DNA of 64,000 bases, taken from assembly GCA_032718865.1 (NCBI GenBank), contig JALUTQ010000006.1, positions 203,675-267,674 of the forward strand. Reading direction: 5' to 3'. The notes under the pieces were generated by a model. It was not told where the DNA came from. It made no database searches and saw only the letters and a program-made list of their open reading frames with translations. Positions 11,021-20,889 of this stretch are shown here, in pieces. The DNA comes from Tilletia caries. Its lineage: Eukaryota; Basidiomycota; Exobasidiomycetes; Tilletiales; Tilletiaceae. A program made the translations under genes and the position numbers. Each line of letters starts with the position of its first letter. Within the stretch, counting starts at the first letter, position 1.

Positions 11021-14000
11021 CTAGTCCTCCTCCTCCTCCTCGCCGTCGTCCCCATCCGCAAAGTCGTCGCCGTCCTCGTCTTCCTCCTCCTCCTCCTCCT
11101 CGTCCCCCTCATCCCGTTGAGCAACCGCACCCGCCGCACCCTCCCGTTTCCGCATCGTAGCCTCGACAAACTGCTGAGCCCGCTTCACCACGCGCTGGAC
11201 GTCCTTCGGCCCACCGTGCTTCTGCTCGAACGCGTGCCACTTCTTCAGCACGGCTTTGGCCTTCTTTAGCGACTGCGGTAGGACGAGCACGCGCTCGAAG
11301 ATCGATCTGCGGAAGGGAGTTGGAGACGATGAGCTAACTTTCGTAGAGCATGTTCCTGAAGAGCAAGGAAGGGAAAGAAAACTCACCTCGCCGCAGGCAC
11401 GTTGCCCGCCTTGGCCTCTTGATCAATGTAAAGCCACCAAAGGTCAAGCTTCTTCGGATGACTATCCACCAACCGCTCAAACAGCGTCCGCCCGCGCTCC
11501 GGCTCGCCCGTGCTAAACTCAGCAAGCGCAAACGACTTCACCAACTCCACATGCCGCGCCTTCGGCAAACTCTGCTGCGCACGCGCCATCAGCGACCGCA
11601 CGTCGTCCTCCCGTCCATGGCGGAGGTAGAACTTCGCAAAGCCGGTCCAGACGGGGACGGAGGTGTTGAACTTCTTCACCGCGCGCGTCCAGATCGTCTC
11701 CGCCTTCGCGAGCTTGTTGCTCTTCTCCAGAATGGTCAACATCCGCACGTACACCGTCTCCGCGTCGTTAGCCTGGACGGCCTCTTTGAAGGTAGTATCC
11801 AGCGAGTCTTCGGAGCCGAACCGGTCCTCGAGGTTGAGCAGCGCAATCCAAACGTTGAGCTTCTCCTGCTCCTCGCGGTAGTTGATCACCTTCAGCGCCC
11901 GCTGAGCCACCTGACGCGCAGCCTCGATGTCCGAAAGTTGGAGCTGGAACGACATGAATTGGATCCAGAGGAACGAGTTGTTCGGCGAGCCGAGCAGCAG
12001 ACGCTCAAAGTCCGAGACGGACTCGGGCAACTTCTCGTCGAGGTCCGCAGCAGCGCCCTTTTGCGCACCTGCTGGGTCCTTGCCTTTGCCCTTCGCCCGC
12101 TTCGGCTTAGCCTCGGCATCGTCCGCCTCGCTGCTTGAGTCGGAGTCGAACCCAGGCCCGTCTCCATTGGTCTCATCGTCTTGACCCACGCCGGACCAGC
12201 TGAAGCCACCGGCGAGTTGGAGAGGCGCGATCTTCTTCTTCTTCGAGTCGACAGTTTCAACAGATGCACCTCCGTTGACGGTCGATACGGCCCGCATGTC
12301 GATTGCCTCCTCGTCGTCGTCATTGTCCACATCGTTCATGTCCTCATCTTCGGAGTCGGCATCACCTTGAGCCAACGATGTCTCGTCCTCTTCCTCGCTG
12401 TCAGCCTCCTCATCCTCCTCGTCATCATCATCATCCTCCTCGTCGTCGTCGTCATCATCGGCTCCAGCCATAGTCTCATCCTCCTCCTCCTCATCGTCCG
12501 AATCCACAAAGTCGGCGTCGTCAAAGTACGAAGGCTTCAGACCGAAAGAGACCTTCTTGTCCTCGCCATGAACCTTGAGGATGATCGCCTTGACACGGTC
12601 ACCGACGCTGTACGCCTTCACCGCCTCGGGCGATCCGTTGTCCGCGACCTGAGAGAAGATAAGGGAAGAAGTGATCAGCCCAGGAAGCTCTCCTGGCGCG
12701 GAGATCATACCCGGGAAGATGATCAAAGCTCACCTCAGACTTATGACAAAGACCGCTAACATTCGTCCCCGCCTTCTCGATCTGCAAGAAGAGCCCGATC
12801 TCCTCCTTGATACTCTTCACGAAACACTTGACCTTCTGGCCCTTCTTGAACTCGTTGAGACCGTGTTGGAAGGGAAGCTGCGCCTTCTTGCCGTTCGCTG
12901 CCGCTGCCTTCTTGGACTTGTCCTTCTTGTCCTGCTGTCGCTGCTTCGCGAGATCCTCCTTGGGCGTGCGGAGCGTCATGTCGATCACTGTCTTGTTTCC
13001 GTTCTTGTTGATGCTATTGGGAGTAAAGAGATTCGGAGTGATCAGCGCTGATACATCAACATGACAGCCATACAACCTTGTCACGGGAATAGACGACTCA
13101 CCTCACGATTCTCCCCTCAACAGGCTTCCCAACCTCGAACTCATCCTTCCACTTAGAAGTGAGCACATCAACAGCCTCCCTCACCCGCACCCGCGCCTGC
13201 ACGTTCTTCCCCAGATCAACAGTCAACCCACCATCCGCAATCGCACGCACAAAGCCGCTGTACTTGCTCCCCACAAACAAGTCGGCCGCCTCGTTGATCA
13301 CCGGCTCACGGGCCGACGATGGTGCTGGGGTTTTGGCTGGGGTTTTAGGAGCGGGGCGCGTCAGCCGGAGGGACGCCATCAGTCGGCCGGTCTCATAGTC
13401 GATATGGGTCAGTCGGACCTTGACGACTTTCCCATCAAAGAAGCGGGTGTTCAGATCCTCCGCGGTAACCACCTCCGTCGACGTCGAGCTCTCACTCGTC
13501 TCCTTCGCCGGGATGAACGCTCGCAGTCCGCCGTAGAGATCAACAAGGAGACCCCCCGCTCCTCCCTTTCCGGCCTGATTGCGGGTCGGGTCCGGCAGGC
13601 GCGACACCACGGCGTGCGTGATGTCACCAGCACGTGCATCTTTCAACGAGCTCACGACGGGCAGGTCACTCTGGAGCAACGACTTCTTGAGTGTCAAGAC
13701 AATCCGATTCTTCGCCGGGTTCACCGCCCACACGCGCGCCTTGACACTCAGACCCGGCTTGTACTTCGCCAGCGCCTTCTTGCTCTTGAGTTGGATGTCC
13801 GAGAAGTGCGAGGGGAAGACGATGCCGTTGTGTGCGCCCCCAATGTCGACCACGATCTTGTGCTCGTCCGCATTGGTGATGGTCCCGCGGACCTCGTCAC
13901 CGACGACAACCTCGCTGACCCGCATGAACTTGAGCGCCAGGACGGAGGGCTTCATGGAGAGGAGGATGAGTCGATCGGTCGGCGCGTGGGAGATGACACG

Positions 14001-16042
14001 GACCTCGTGCTTGCTTCCGACGCAGTACGGCGCCGAGTCGACGAGGGAAAGCGTGTCGATGTGCGAGTCGGACACGGAGGAGATGTGGACGAAGCCCTGG
14101 ATGGAAGCAGCGTCCGATCCCATCAGTATCCGTTGTGACTCGTTGTTGGCGAGGGAACAGAAGAGACCCCAATCCTCGTCCACGCGGGTAACCGTGACGC
14201 GAAGCTTGGTGCCGATGGGGAACACTTCAGAGAGGGCCTTGCGCGGGATGGAAGGGTTGATCCCTCCGACGACGGACACGACGGGCGGCTCGAGGGCAAG
14301 GACGTGATCAGCAGCGCTAAGGGCAACCTTGCGGTACTGTCTCGCGCCGGGCCCACCGTCGTCGTCATCACGCTCTCCAAGAGCAAGCTGCTCAGCGTAG
14401 AGGTCCCCGAGTTCCCAGAAGACGCGGGCTCGGATCTTCTTGCCTTCCTTGAAGTGCGTCTCGTACTCCTGCCCGTCTTTGAGGGTGGGCAGATGGGCTC
14501 GATCGATAGTCGCGTCGAAGAGGCCGAAGAGCTTGACGTTCAGTCCCGCCGGAAGGTTCGCGGTGATGAGGGCATCGAGGGCCAGACCGGGGAGAAGGCC
14601 GGAGAGGGAGGGTGGAGTTGACTTGCTTCCGAGGAAGGCGGAAGTGATGTCCTTAGTTTTCAAGGTGACAGTGGCCGAGCGTTTGTTGTCGGCAATGGAG
14701 AGCACGTTGGCAGGTACGACCTGTCCGACATGCAGCTTGGGGCCCTTCTTCCCACCCGGAGTGTCCTTGAACGCACAGAACGCAGACAGTGGCGACTCAA
14801 GCCCCAAATCGAGGATGTATCCGTGGTCCTCGACCGACTTAACAGCGGCTGGCAAGAGGAAGCCCGGGCCGAGCTCTTCGATGTTGACACCCTGGTTGAA
14901 GAGCGTGGGGTCGAGGGAGAGTTCGACGCGGCGGGATTCGCGCTCGTACTCGCCTCCTTCGCGAGATCGCTGACCGTTTGAGGATTCGTTCATGGCGGCC
15001 TTGTATGCGCCGGAGGAGAGGACATTTGTGACAGAGGCGTGAACCCACTGGCCAACGGTGAAGAGGTCGCGGAGTTCAGGTGCATCCGATGATCGTTTTG
15101 ATCCGCGCCTCTTATCTTGACCGTCATTGTCGTCATCGCTCTCGTCCTCGTCGCTGCCTTCATCCTCCTCGTCATCGTCATCTTCGGCGGCATCTGCCAT
15201 GGACTGGAGCCTTTCTGTGAAGGAAGGGCTGATGGCTGTGATGGGAACGTGACCGAGCAGTTGACCGGGGAGGGAGAGGACGAGGGCAAAGGGGTGAATG
15301 GCGAGAATGGTGCAGAGCAAGCGTGCGCCGGTTTGAAGACGCTGTGGGAAGTCATCTTTCGATTGTCAGTCTGAATGTGCAAGATGAGGGGGACACGGGG
15401 TCAGAAGGAGAGACGGACCTTGTAATTGATGCGCTCGATCCGAAGGAAGTCTTTCTTCGCTGCGCCCGACTGTCCCTGAGGTGCGGCATCTCCTGGAAGC
15501 GCGTGTTTCTTCTTGAGGGCATTTTGCTTGTCTCGATTGTATTTTTGCTTTGCGAGACCGGCCTTGTTGCGCTCTGTATCCACTACCGCATCGCCAGCAC
15601 CGCCAGATGACTTGGGCGCGGTCGATTTGTTTGCGGGCGTGGTGCTGTCCTTGAAGAGTGCGTCTGCTTCTGCGCGTGCTTCTCGGAGTGCCTGCCGGTG
15701 TTCGAGGGGAGTGAGGACGCTGCCTCCGCCGCGAGGGAAGTCGGTCTCTGCTGAGGAGAGCAAGACGGAGCTTGATGCTGGCCTTGCTCCTGCCCCTGCG
15801 CCTGTCCCTGCGCCTGAGAATGTCGATTTCGATGCTGCCGGCTTCTCCCGCTCGCCCGTCTTTGCCTTCTTGTTGGCCGATGAGGATGCAGCTGCGGGTT
15901 GGGTTGACGCTGCGCTGGAATCGAAGCTCTTGCGCTTCTTCGCTGCCGATGCTCCGGGCGGCGGTGCTGAGCGCGTGGTAGAAGCAGACGCGCCGTTCGC
16001 ACCGCTTCCCTCCGCTGATTTCCTCGGCGCCGTGTTCTTCAT
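11021..16042 (-). CDS. RRP5: Rrp5, rRNA biogenesis protein with S1 and HAT repeats
   Basis: Five exons: 15419-16042, 13102-15341, 12734-13013, 11387-12648 and 11021-11306, summing to 1563 residues. The basic, Ala/Ser-rich N-terminus contains FPRGGGSVLTPLEHRQ, typical of Rrp5. It is followed by about a dozen S1 RNA-binding repeats across exons 2 to 4 (for example VGDEVRGTITNADEHKIVVDIG). A very acidic Asp/Glu linker comes next, then C-terminal HAT/TPR-like repeats (DFERLLLGSPNNSFLWIQFMS, SIFERVLVLPQSLKKAK). The protein acts in the nucleolus in pre-rRNA cleavage for both subunits. It ends in an acidic tail of mostly Glu and Asp, longer than I expect for the family. Its start lies 241 bp from the start of a small divergent gene. 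Confidence 0.95.
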
Positions 16043-16053
16043 TCTGTCAAGAT

Positions 16054-16093
16054 CAGGATGAGGATGAGGATGAGGATGAGGATGAGGATGAGC
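16054..16093. repeat. (GATGAG)n microsatellite in the Rrp5 5' leader
   Basis: About six to seven head-to-tail hexamers begin 12 bp upstream of the Rrp5 start codon, in the shared promoter with the small divergent gene. Confidence 0.85.
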
Positions 16094-16282
16094 TGGCTGT
16101 CAGTCAGAGAGCGAGCGAGTCAGTGGAAGGTCCTCCCAAATTTTTTGCTTGCCATGCTCAATCGCCGACTTGGGATGCCGCGATATCCGAAACGCCGATC
16201 TCGACACACTCAACGCTCGCGATGGCAGCGACGGGCTTAGCGATGGCATCGAGCACAGCGGTGGTACTGGCAGCAGCAATCA

Positions 16283-16703
16283 ATGGCACAGGCATCAGCG
16301 AGTGCGCAGGAGGTGCAACCCTTCAATGCGTCCGAAGTCACGCAGTGGCTCAACCATCGCTTTCGTGCCATCGAAGCTGAGGCTCTCAATCTCTCATTAC
16401 CACCAGACGGTCAGTTTCATCATTGCCATGTGTTCACAGCTACGTGCTGACCCGCCCTACTCTCTCAACTTGCAGCGCGACCAGAGATCGTGAAAGTGTC
16501 CAAGCCAGCAGGTGGCCCGACGCCGGGCGCGACAGGAGGAGCCGGCGCGTGGGGTGGCAGCAAGCGTGAGTACTGCCCCGCATACATACATGGACATATG
16601 TAGACCGCTGATTCCCTGCTTCTCTTCTCCAGGACAAGGCGTCAGCTTCGTCGCCGACGTTCTCAAGGCAGCCCAGGCGGCGGGGGTCGCGGACAGGACA
16701 TGA
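16283..16703 (+). CDS. Small uncharacterised protein (95 residues, three exons)
   Basis: Exons 16283-16409, 16476-16565 and 16633-16703 sum to 288 nt with compatible phases and canonical borders (G/GTCAGT, TTGCAG, C/GTGAGT, CTCCAG). This is the main evidence that the gene is real. The product starts MAQASASAQE and contains VTQWLNHRFRAIEAEALNLS, a predicted amphipathic helix. A Gly/Pro-rich linker (KPAGGPTPGATGG) follows, then a short C-terminal helix FVADVLKAAQAAG. I do not recognise the family. It carries no signal peptide or membrane segment. It is divergent from Rrp5 across 240 bp. The start was chosen as the first ATG after an in-frame TAG at 16238-16240. Confidence 0.7.
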
Positions 16704-17227
16704 CGAATGTTCGTACTGCTGAACGAGGCGATGTCCCCGCGGCAGGTGTTCAGATTGAAGCGTACCCAGGGCATCTGCCGTCCTCCCGAGGACCTTGCTA
16801 CCGGCCAACTGTACGACATCGTGCGCTATCCACGCAGACAGCTGCACATCCCGACCCGTCCCTCCTCAAGGCCAGATATGTCGGTCCGATCTTCCCAGCG
16901 AGTTTGATCCCACGGCTGCTGTATGTCCTGGGCGGGCATATTGGCGCCGGACTTGTTGTCATGCCTCTGGAGTCTGGAGGCAGGGAAGACGCCTTTGTAC
17001 ACAGCCTTAGGGTATGCCTTTGGTCACTCTGTCCGCTTTGTGGAGTGCTGTGTGATTCATTCTGCTCGTAGACGCACATCATCCGAACCCTGACCTAAAT
17101 AGGTGACCCAAATCCAGAGCAATCATTCCATCTTGACAACGACGAGCGAGCGACAGAGTGGGAACAGGGAAGCAAGAGCCGGTCACGACTCACGGGTCAG
17201 TCGATGCCTCGAATCTCGATCTTCTCC
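16704..17227. other. No gene seen
   Basis: This stretch runs from the small gene's stop to the target duplication of the 521-bp mobile element. ORFs on both strands are short, lack splice support and show no family features. It probably holds the 3' end of the small gene. Confidence 0.5.
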
Positions 17228-17237
17228 TCCGGCTTCC

Positions 17238-17758
17238 TAGTCTGATCACACCAGACCGTCGCACGCACGTGATGACAAGGACAGGATCCCGTGGAGACGG
17301 TCTGGGGACATTCGACGCGATTTACTTAGTAGGTGGCCCATACAGAACTGAAAGTTGTCGCAGACACTGCTCCAGTGCCCAACTTCTCGACGATCCGTCA
17401 AAAAAGAGGCCCGTGCGAGCTGTCTGGTGTCCGCTCCACACGACGCAGTCAACACGAAGATTAGCTGCTCTACAGCGACGAACACAATGGCCAGCCGTGA
17501 CACAACAAAGAAGCCAATGGCAAGGAAAACACCATGGCGCTGCTCCTTGTCTGCTGAGCTCGCGGCAGCGCTGTCTTTGTGCTGATTTCGTTTGGCGAAA
17601 ATGGAAGCTGAGAGGAGGAGAAGTGGGCCTTCAGACGGTGTTGGGTCAAAAAGTTGCAGGCACCTTCCAATTGAATCGGGTCGAATGTCCCCAGACCGCG
17701 TACGCGGTATAGTGCTTTAGCTCATTTGAGAGTTACAAGGTCTGGTGTGACCAGACTA
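17238..17758. mobile_element. Non-autonomous TIR element (521 bp) of the DUF6589/helicase family
   Basis: The element begins TAGTCTGATCACACCAGACC and ends with the near-exact reverse complement (GGTCTGGTGTGACCAGACTA). It is flanked by a perfect 10-bp direct repeat, TCCGGCTTCC, at 17228-17237 and 17759-17768. A second inward block, GGTCTGGGGACATTCGA, is present at both ends. These tips match the ends of the 6.84-kb element at 40253-47094, most closely its right end over about 80 bp. ORFs inside are short and without similarity, so it is probably a deletion derivative or MITE moved by the larger element's enzyme. Confidence 0.88.
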
Positions 17759-17824
17759 TCCGGCTTCCCAAATCCGCTGCCAATCAAGAATCCATGCACG
17801 ATCGGAACGAGGACGGAAAAATCT

Positions 17825-18115
17825 ATGGAGCGCCGAAGTGATCACCTTTTTGATTTGATTTCTGATCTTGATTCTTGACCACCACACCCACCACACCCAC
17901 CACCACATCACCTCGCGCGCACATCAAGTTCTCTGCAAGGGTATGTATTACGGTTGCTCTAGGAAACTCTTCTCCCGGTCTGCTGACATCTCCTTCTCTT
18001 CTCTTCTCTTCTCTGCTCATCAGTCTGCCACAGTGCCACCGACGACTGTCCTTGACCTGCTGCTCGTCCCCGTCGCTCGCCCACCGTCGCTCGCCCACCG
18101 TCGCTCGTCCCCGCC
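17825..18115 (+). repeat. Left terminal inverted repeat of the integrase element
   Basis: This arm matches the reverse complement of 23461-23753 with only a few differences in about 290 bp (for example CTTGACCTG versus CTTGGCCTG). It contains (CCACACCCA)n and (TCTCT)n tracts. Beyond it the left side continues into a longer CGCTCG array than the right side. Confidence 0.88.
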
Positions 18116-18640
18116 CTCGCTCGTCCCCGCCTGCGCTCGCCCTCGCTCGCTCGCCCGTCGCTCGTCCCCGCCCGCTCGTCCCCGCCTCCGCTCGTCGTCT
18201 GCCTGCGCTCGCCCGTCGCTCGCTCGTCGTCCGCCTGCGCTCGCCCCCGCTCGCTCGCCCGTCGCTCGTCGTCCGCCCGCTCGTCCCCGCCTCCGCTCGT
18301 CGTCTGCCTGCGCTCGCCCGTCGCTCGCTCGTCGTCCGCCTGCGCTCGCCCCCGCCGTCGCTCGCTCGCCCCGCGCTCGTTCGTCCTTGGCCTGCTGCTG
18401 CCTGCTCGTCCCCGCCGTCGCTCGTCCCCGCCGTCGCTCGTCCCCGCCGTCGCTCGCCCCGCCGTCGCTCGCCCCGCCGTCGCTCGTCCCGCCGACGCTC
18501 GTGCTGCTCGTTGCTCGCCCGGCCGTCGATCGGCCCGCCGTCGCTCGTGCCGCTGCTCGTCCGCCTCGTGTGGCTCTCAGCCCGCCCTCCGTCCGGACTC
18601 GCCCGTCGGCCTCTCGGCTCTCGTCCGCGGTCCGGCTGCT
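18060..18640. repeat. CGCTCG/CGTCGCTCGCCC low-complexity array
   Basis: About 580 bp of degenerate 8-13 bp units (CGTCGCTCGCCC, CCCGCTCGTCC) run inward from the left TIR. Long ORFs exist on both strands because stop codons cannot be formed from these units. They translate to Arg/Ser/Pro-Ala or Arg-Gly-Glu repeats and are not genes. A much shorter version lies inside the right TIR. Confidence 0.85.
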
Positions 18641-18926
18641 CGTGCGATCCGCCCGTCGCGTCCGTTTGACGCGGCTGTCGGTTGCTGTCTTCTTTCTCTG
18701 CGGCTGCTCTGGGGGTTTCTGTATTGCGTGAGTATTTAATATTTATGGCAGCGCGTTCATTCATGAGTGTTTGCTGAAAATGATTATGTTTCTGTTGATT
18801 GATCCGGCTCAGGGCTCTTCACTGTGTGGTTCTGCTCTCCTTCTCGTCTTTCTGGGCAAGCAAGGATCGTCGAAAACGTCGGCCCTGCTCGCGTGCGCGT
18901 CTGGTCAGACTCTTCACACCCTAGCC

Positions 18927-20817
18927 ATGGAAGACGCTGGTTCATCTACACCTCCTGCGCCTCCTCATGTCTCCGCTGCTACCGACCCTCTACACTCCAC
19001 TGAAATACGAGACTTAATCGGTCACACTGCGTCTGCTCTCGCCCCGTTTGAATCATTCATTGCCGATCCCAGCAGAGACGTTATGATGATTCCGGCCCAT
19101 CTGCTCGCCTTACAAGAGCTGATCGACGGTTGGGCTTTGTGCGTCCACCTCCTCCCATCCCCTCAATACGATCCACTCATGCGAAAAATGCTTTTTGCCC
19201 GAGAAGAGCTAGATACGTTGGAGCGGACTATGCCCGAGACGCGGCAGCAGGCATTGTGGGAGCGTACTGCGCGAGGGCAGCTTCGACTCAACGTCAACAC
19301 CGACACCCTCTGCGAGCTCGTGGAGCTTCAGTTCACCGACGCAACAATCTCGATAATGTTGGGCGTCTCTGCGATAACTGTGAGGAGACGGCGGCGCAAA
19401 CTGGGGCTCGTACGTAGGGGGGACACAATGGTTTCCGACGAGGACTTGATAGCTGTGAGTATGATTCAACCTAGAGACCAGCTAGTCTTCCATGTTTGCT
19501 GACAAACCTTTATGCTCCTGCCTGTCCATCTCGATTCTGCTCGCCTCATCCTCATTTCCTCACCTCTGCTCTGTGCTACTCTAGGCCATCGAATCTACAT
19601 ATGGGATGGGCATGAGTGTTGGAGAGAGGGGAATGCGCGGTGCGTTACGCGCAGTTGGAGTCAGTGTCAGTCGCGCACGTTTGCGGCTGGCATTGCAAGC
19701 AAACAATCCTCATCGTGTGCAGGCACTCTGGGCGAAGACGACCAAGCGGCGGGATTACTACGTCCCGTTCGTTAACAGTCTCTGGCACATCGATGGGCAT
19801 CATAAGCTCATCAAATACAAGATCGTCATACATGGGGGGGTGGATGGGAAGAGTCGGGTGGTCACGTTCATGCGCGCCAACTCAAACAACCGCGCCGACA
19901 CCGTCGCCGACTGCTTCCTCGAAGCCACGGAGAGGTGGGGATGGCCGAGTAGGGTCAGGGCTGATCACGGAGGGGAGAATCTGGAGGTTATGAGGTTGAT
20001 GGAGGAAGCTCGAGGTGAGATGATGAGGTTTCATGCTGCACTTAACGCGTAGTATGAAGCCAAACTGACGTCGTTCTTATCCATTCATCAGGACACAATC
20101 GCGGTTCGTTCATTCAGGGTCCTTCGACCCGTAATCAGCGCATCGAGAGGATGTGGGTCGATGTTCAACGATGGACCACGGCCAAATACAAAGCCCTGTT
20201 TCAGGCCATGGAAGAGAGCGAACTTCTCGACGTGAACTGCTCCATTCACTTGTGGTGTCTTCATCTCGTATTTTTGCCGCAACTCAACAAGGCACTTGAT
20301 CACTTTCAAGACGTGTGGAACATGCATCCTGTGCGGACAGCGGGCTCCAACTGGAGTCCTCAGCAAATGCACACGGCAGGTCAGTGAGAAGAGTGGTGTT
20401 GGGATTGCAACATACTGAATCATTTTGTGACTTCCAGGTGTTCTGGAAGCCGAGCGCAAGGGTTTCGACCTCCGGACTCGACCTGCTGTGCTGGAAGAGG
20501 AGGAAGCTGCCGAGGATATCAGACAGCACGCTCTGAGAAATTTTGCGGAGTACGGAGACGATGTGGCACGAGAAGGGAGGGAACGGCGAGAGAATGATCC
20601 TCATGTCGTGCTGGATCCGGTAGAGCGGGATTTGCCGGCGCTGCTACTGGATCCTGCCGTGCGAGAATGGGTCGAGGCGGAAGTGCCACTCCAGTGGCCT
20701 CCTGGTGAAGACATGGGGTTGGGAAGGTACACCAAGGTTTTGGAGGTTGTTTCCGAATTGCTAGAGGCAGCGGAGGGGCAGGAAGGTGAAGGTTCAGTGG
20801 AACACTCCCACGCGTAG
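18927..20817 (+). CDS. DD35E integrase-type transposase
   Basis: Four exons, 18927-19454, 19585-20014, 20092-20379 and 20438-20817, give 541 residues from an ATG in the context GCCATGG. An N-terminal helical region is followed by a helix-turn-helix around residues 130-165 (FTDATISIMLGVSAITVRRR). The integrase core follows. WHIDGHHKLIKYKIVIHGGVDG supplies the first Asp (about 246), VRADHGGENLEV the second (about 303), and NQRIERMWVDV the Glu (about 338), so the D-to-E spacing is the canonical 35. HPVRTAGSNWSPQQMHTAG closes the core, and a 120-residue acidic tail follows. The layout matches the rve-like integrase domain widespread in agaricomycete and fish genomes. It probably cuts the TIRs of its own element. 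No internal stop or frameshift was found. Confidence 0.88.
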
Positions 20818-20889
20818 CGTAGAGGCTGAAGTCAACGGGAAGAGAATACCTACCGCATCAATGACGCCGAACAGCCTTCCTACCCAGTG

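Noticed and set aside
17868..18731. Two long overlapping ORFs (264-313 residues) in the left end of the integrase element, on both strands
   Set aside because: They are built from CGCTCG repeat units that cannot form stop codons, they translate to Arg/Ser/Pro or Arg/Gly/Glu repeats, and the shorter right end does not preserve them.
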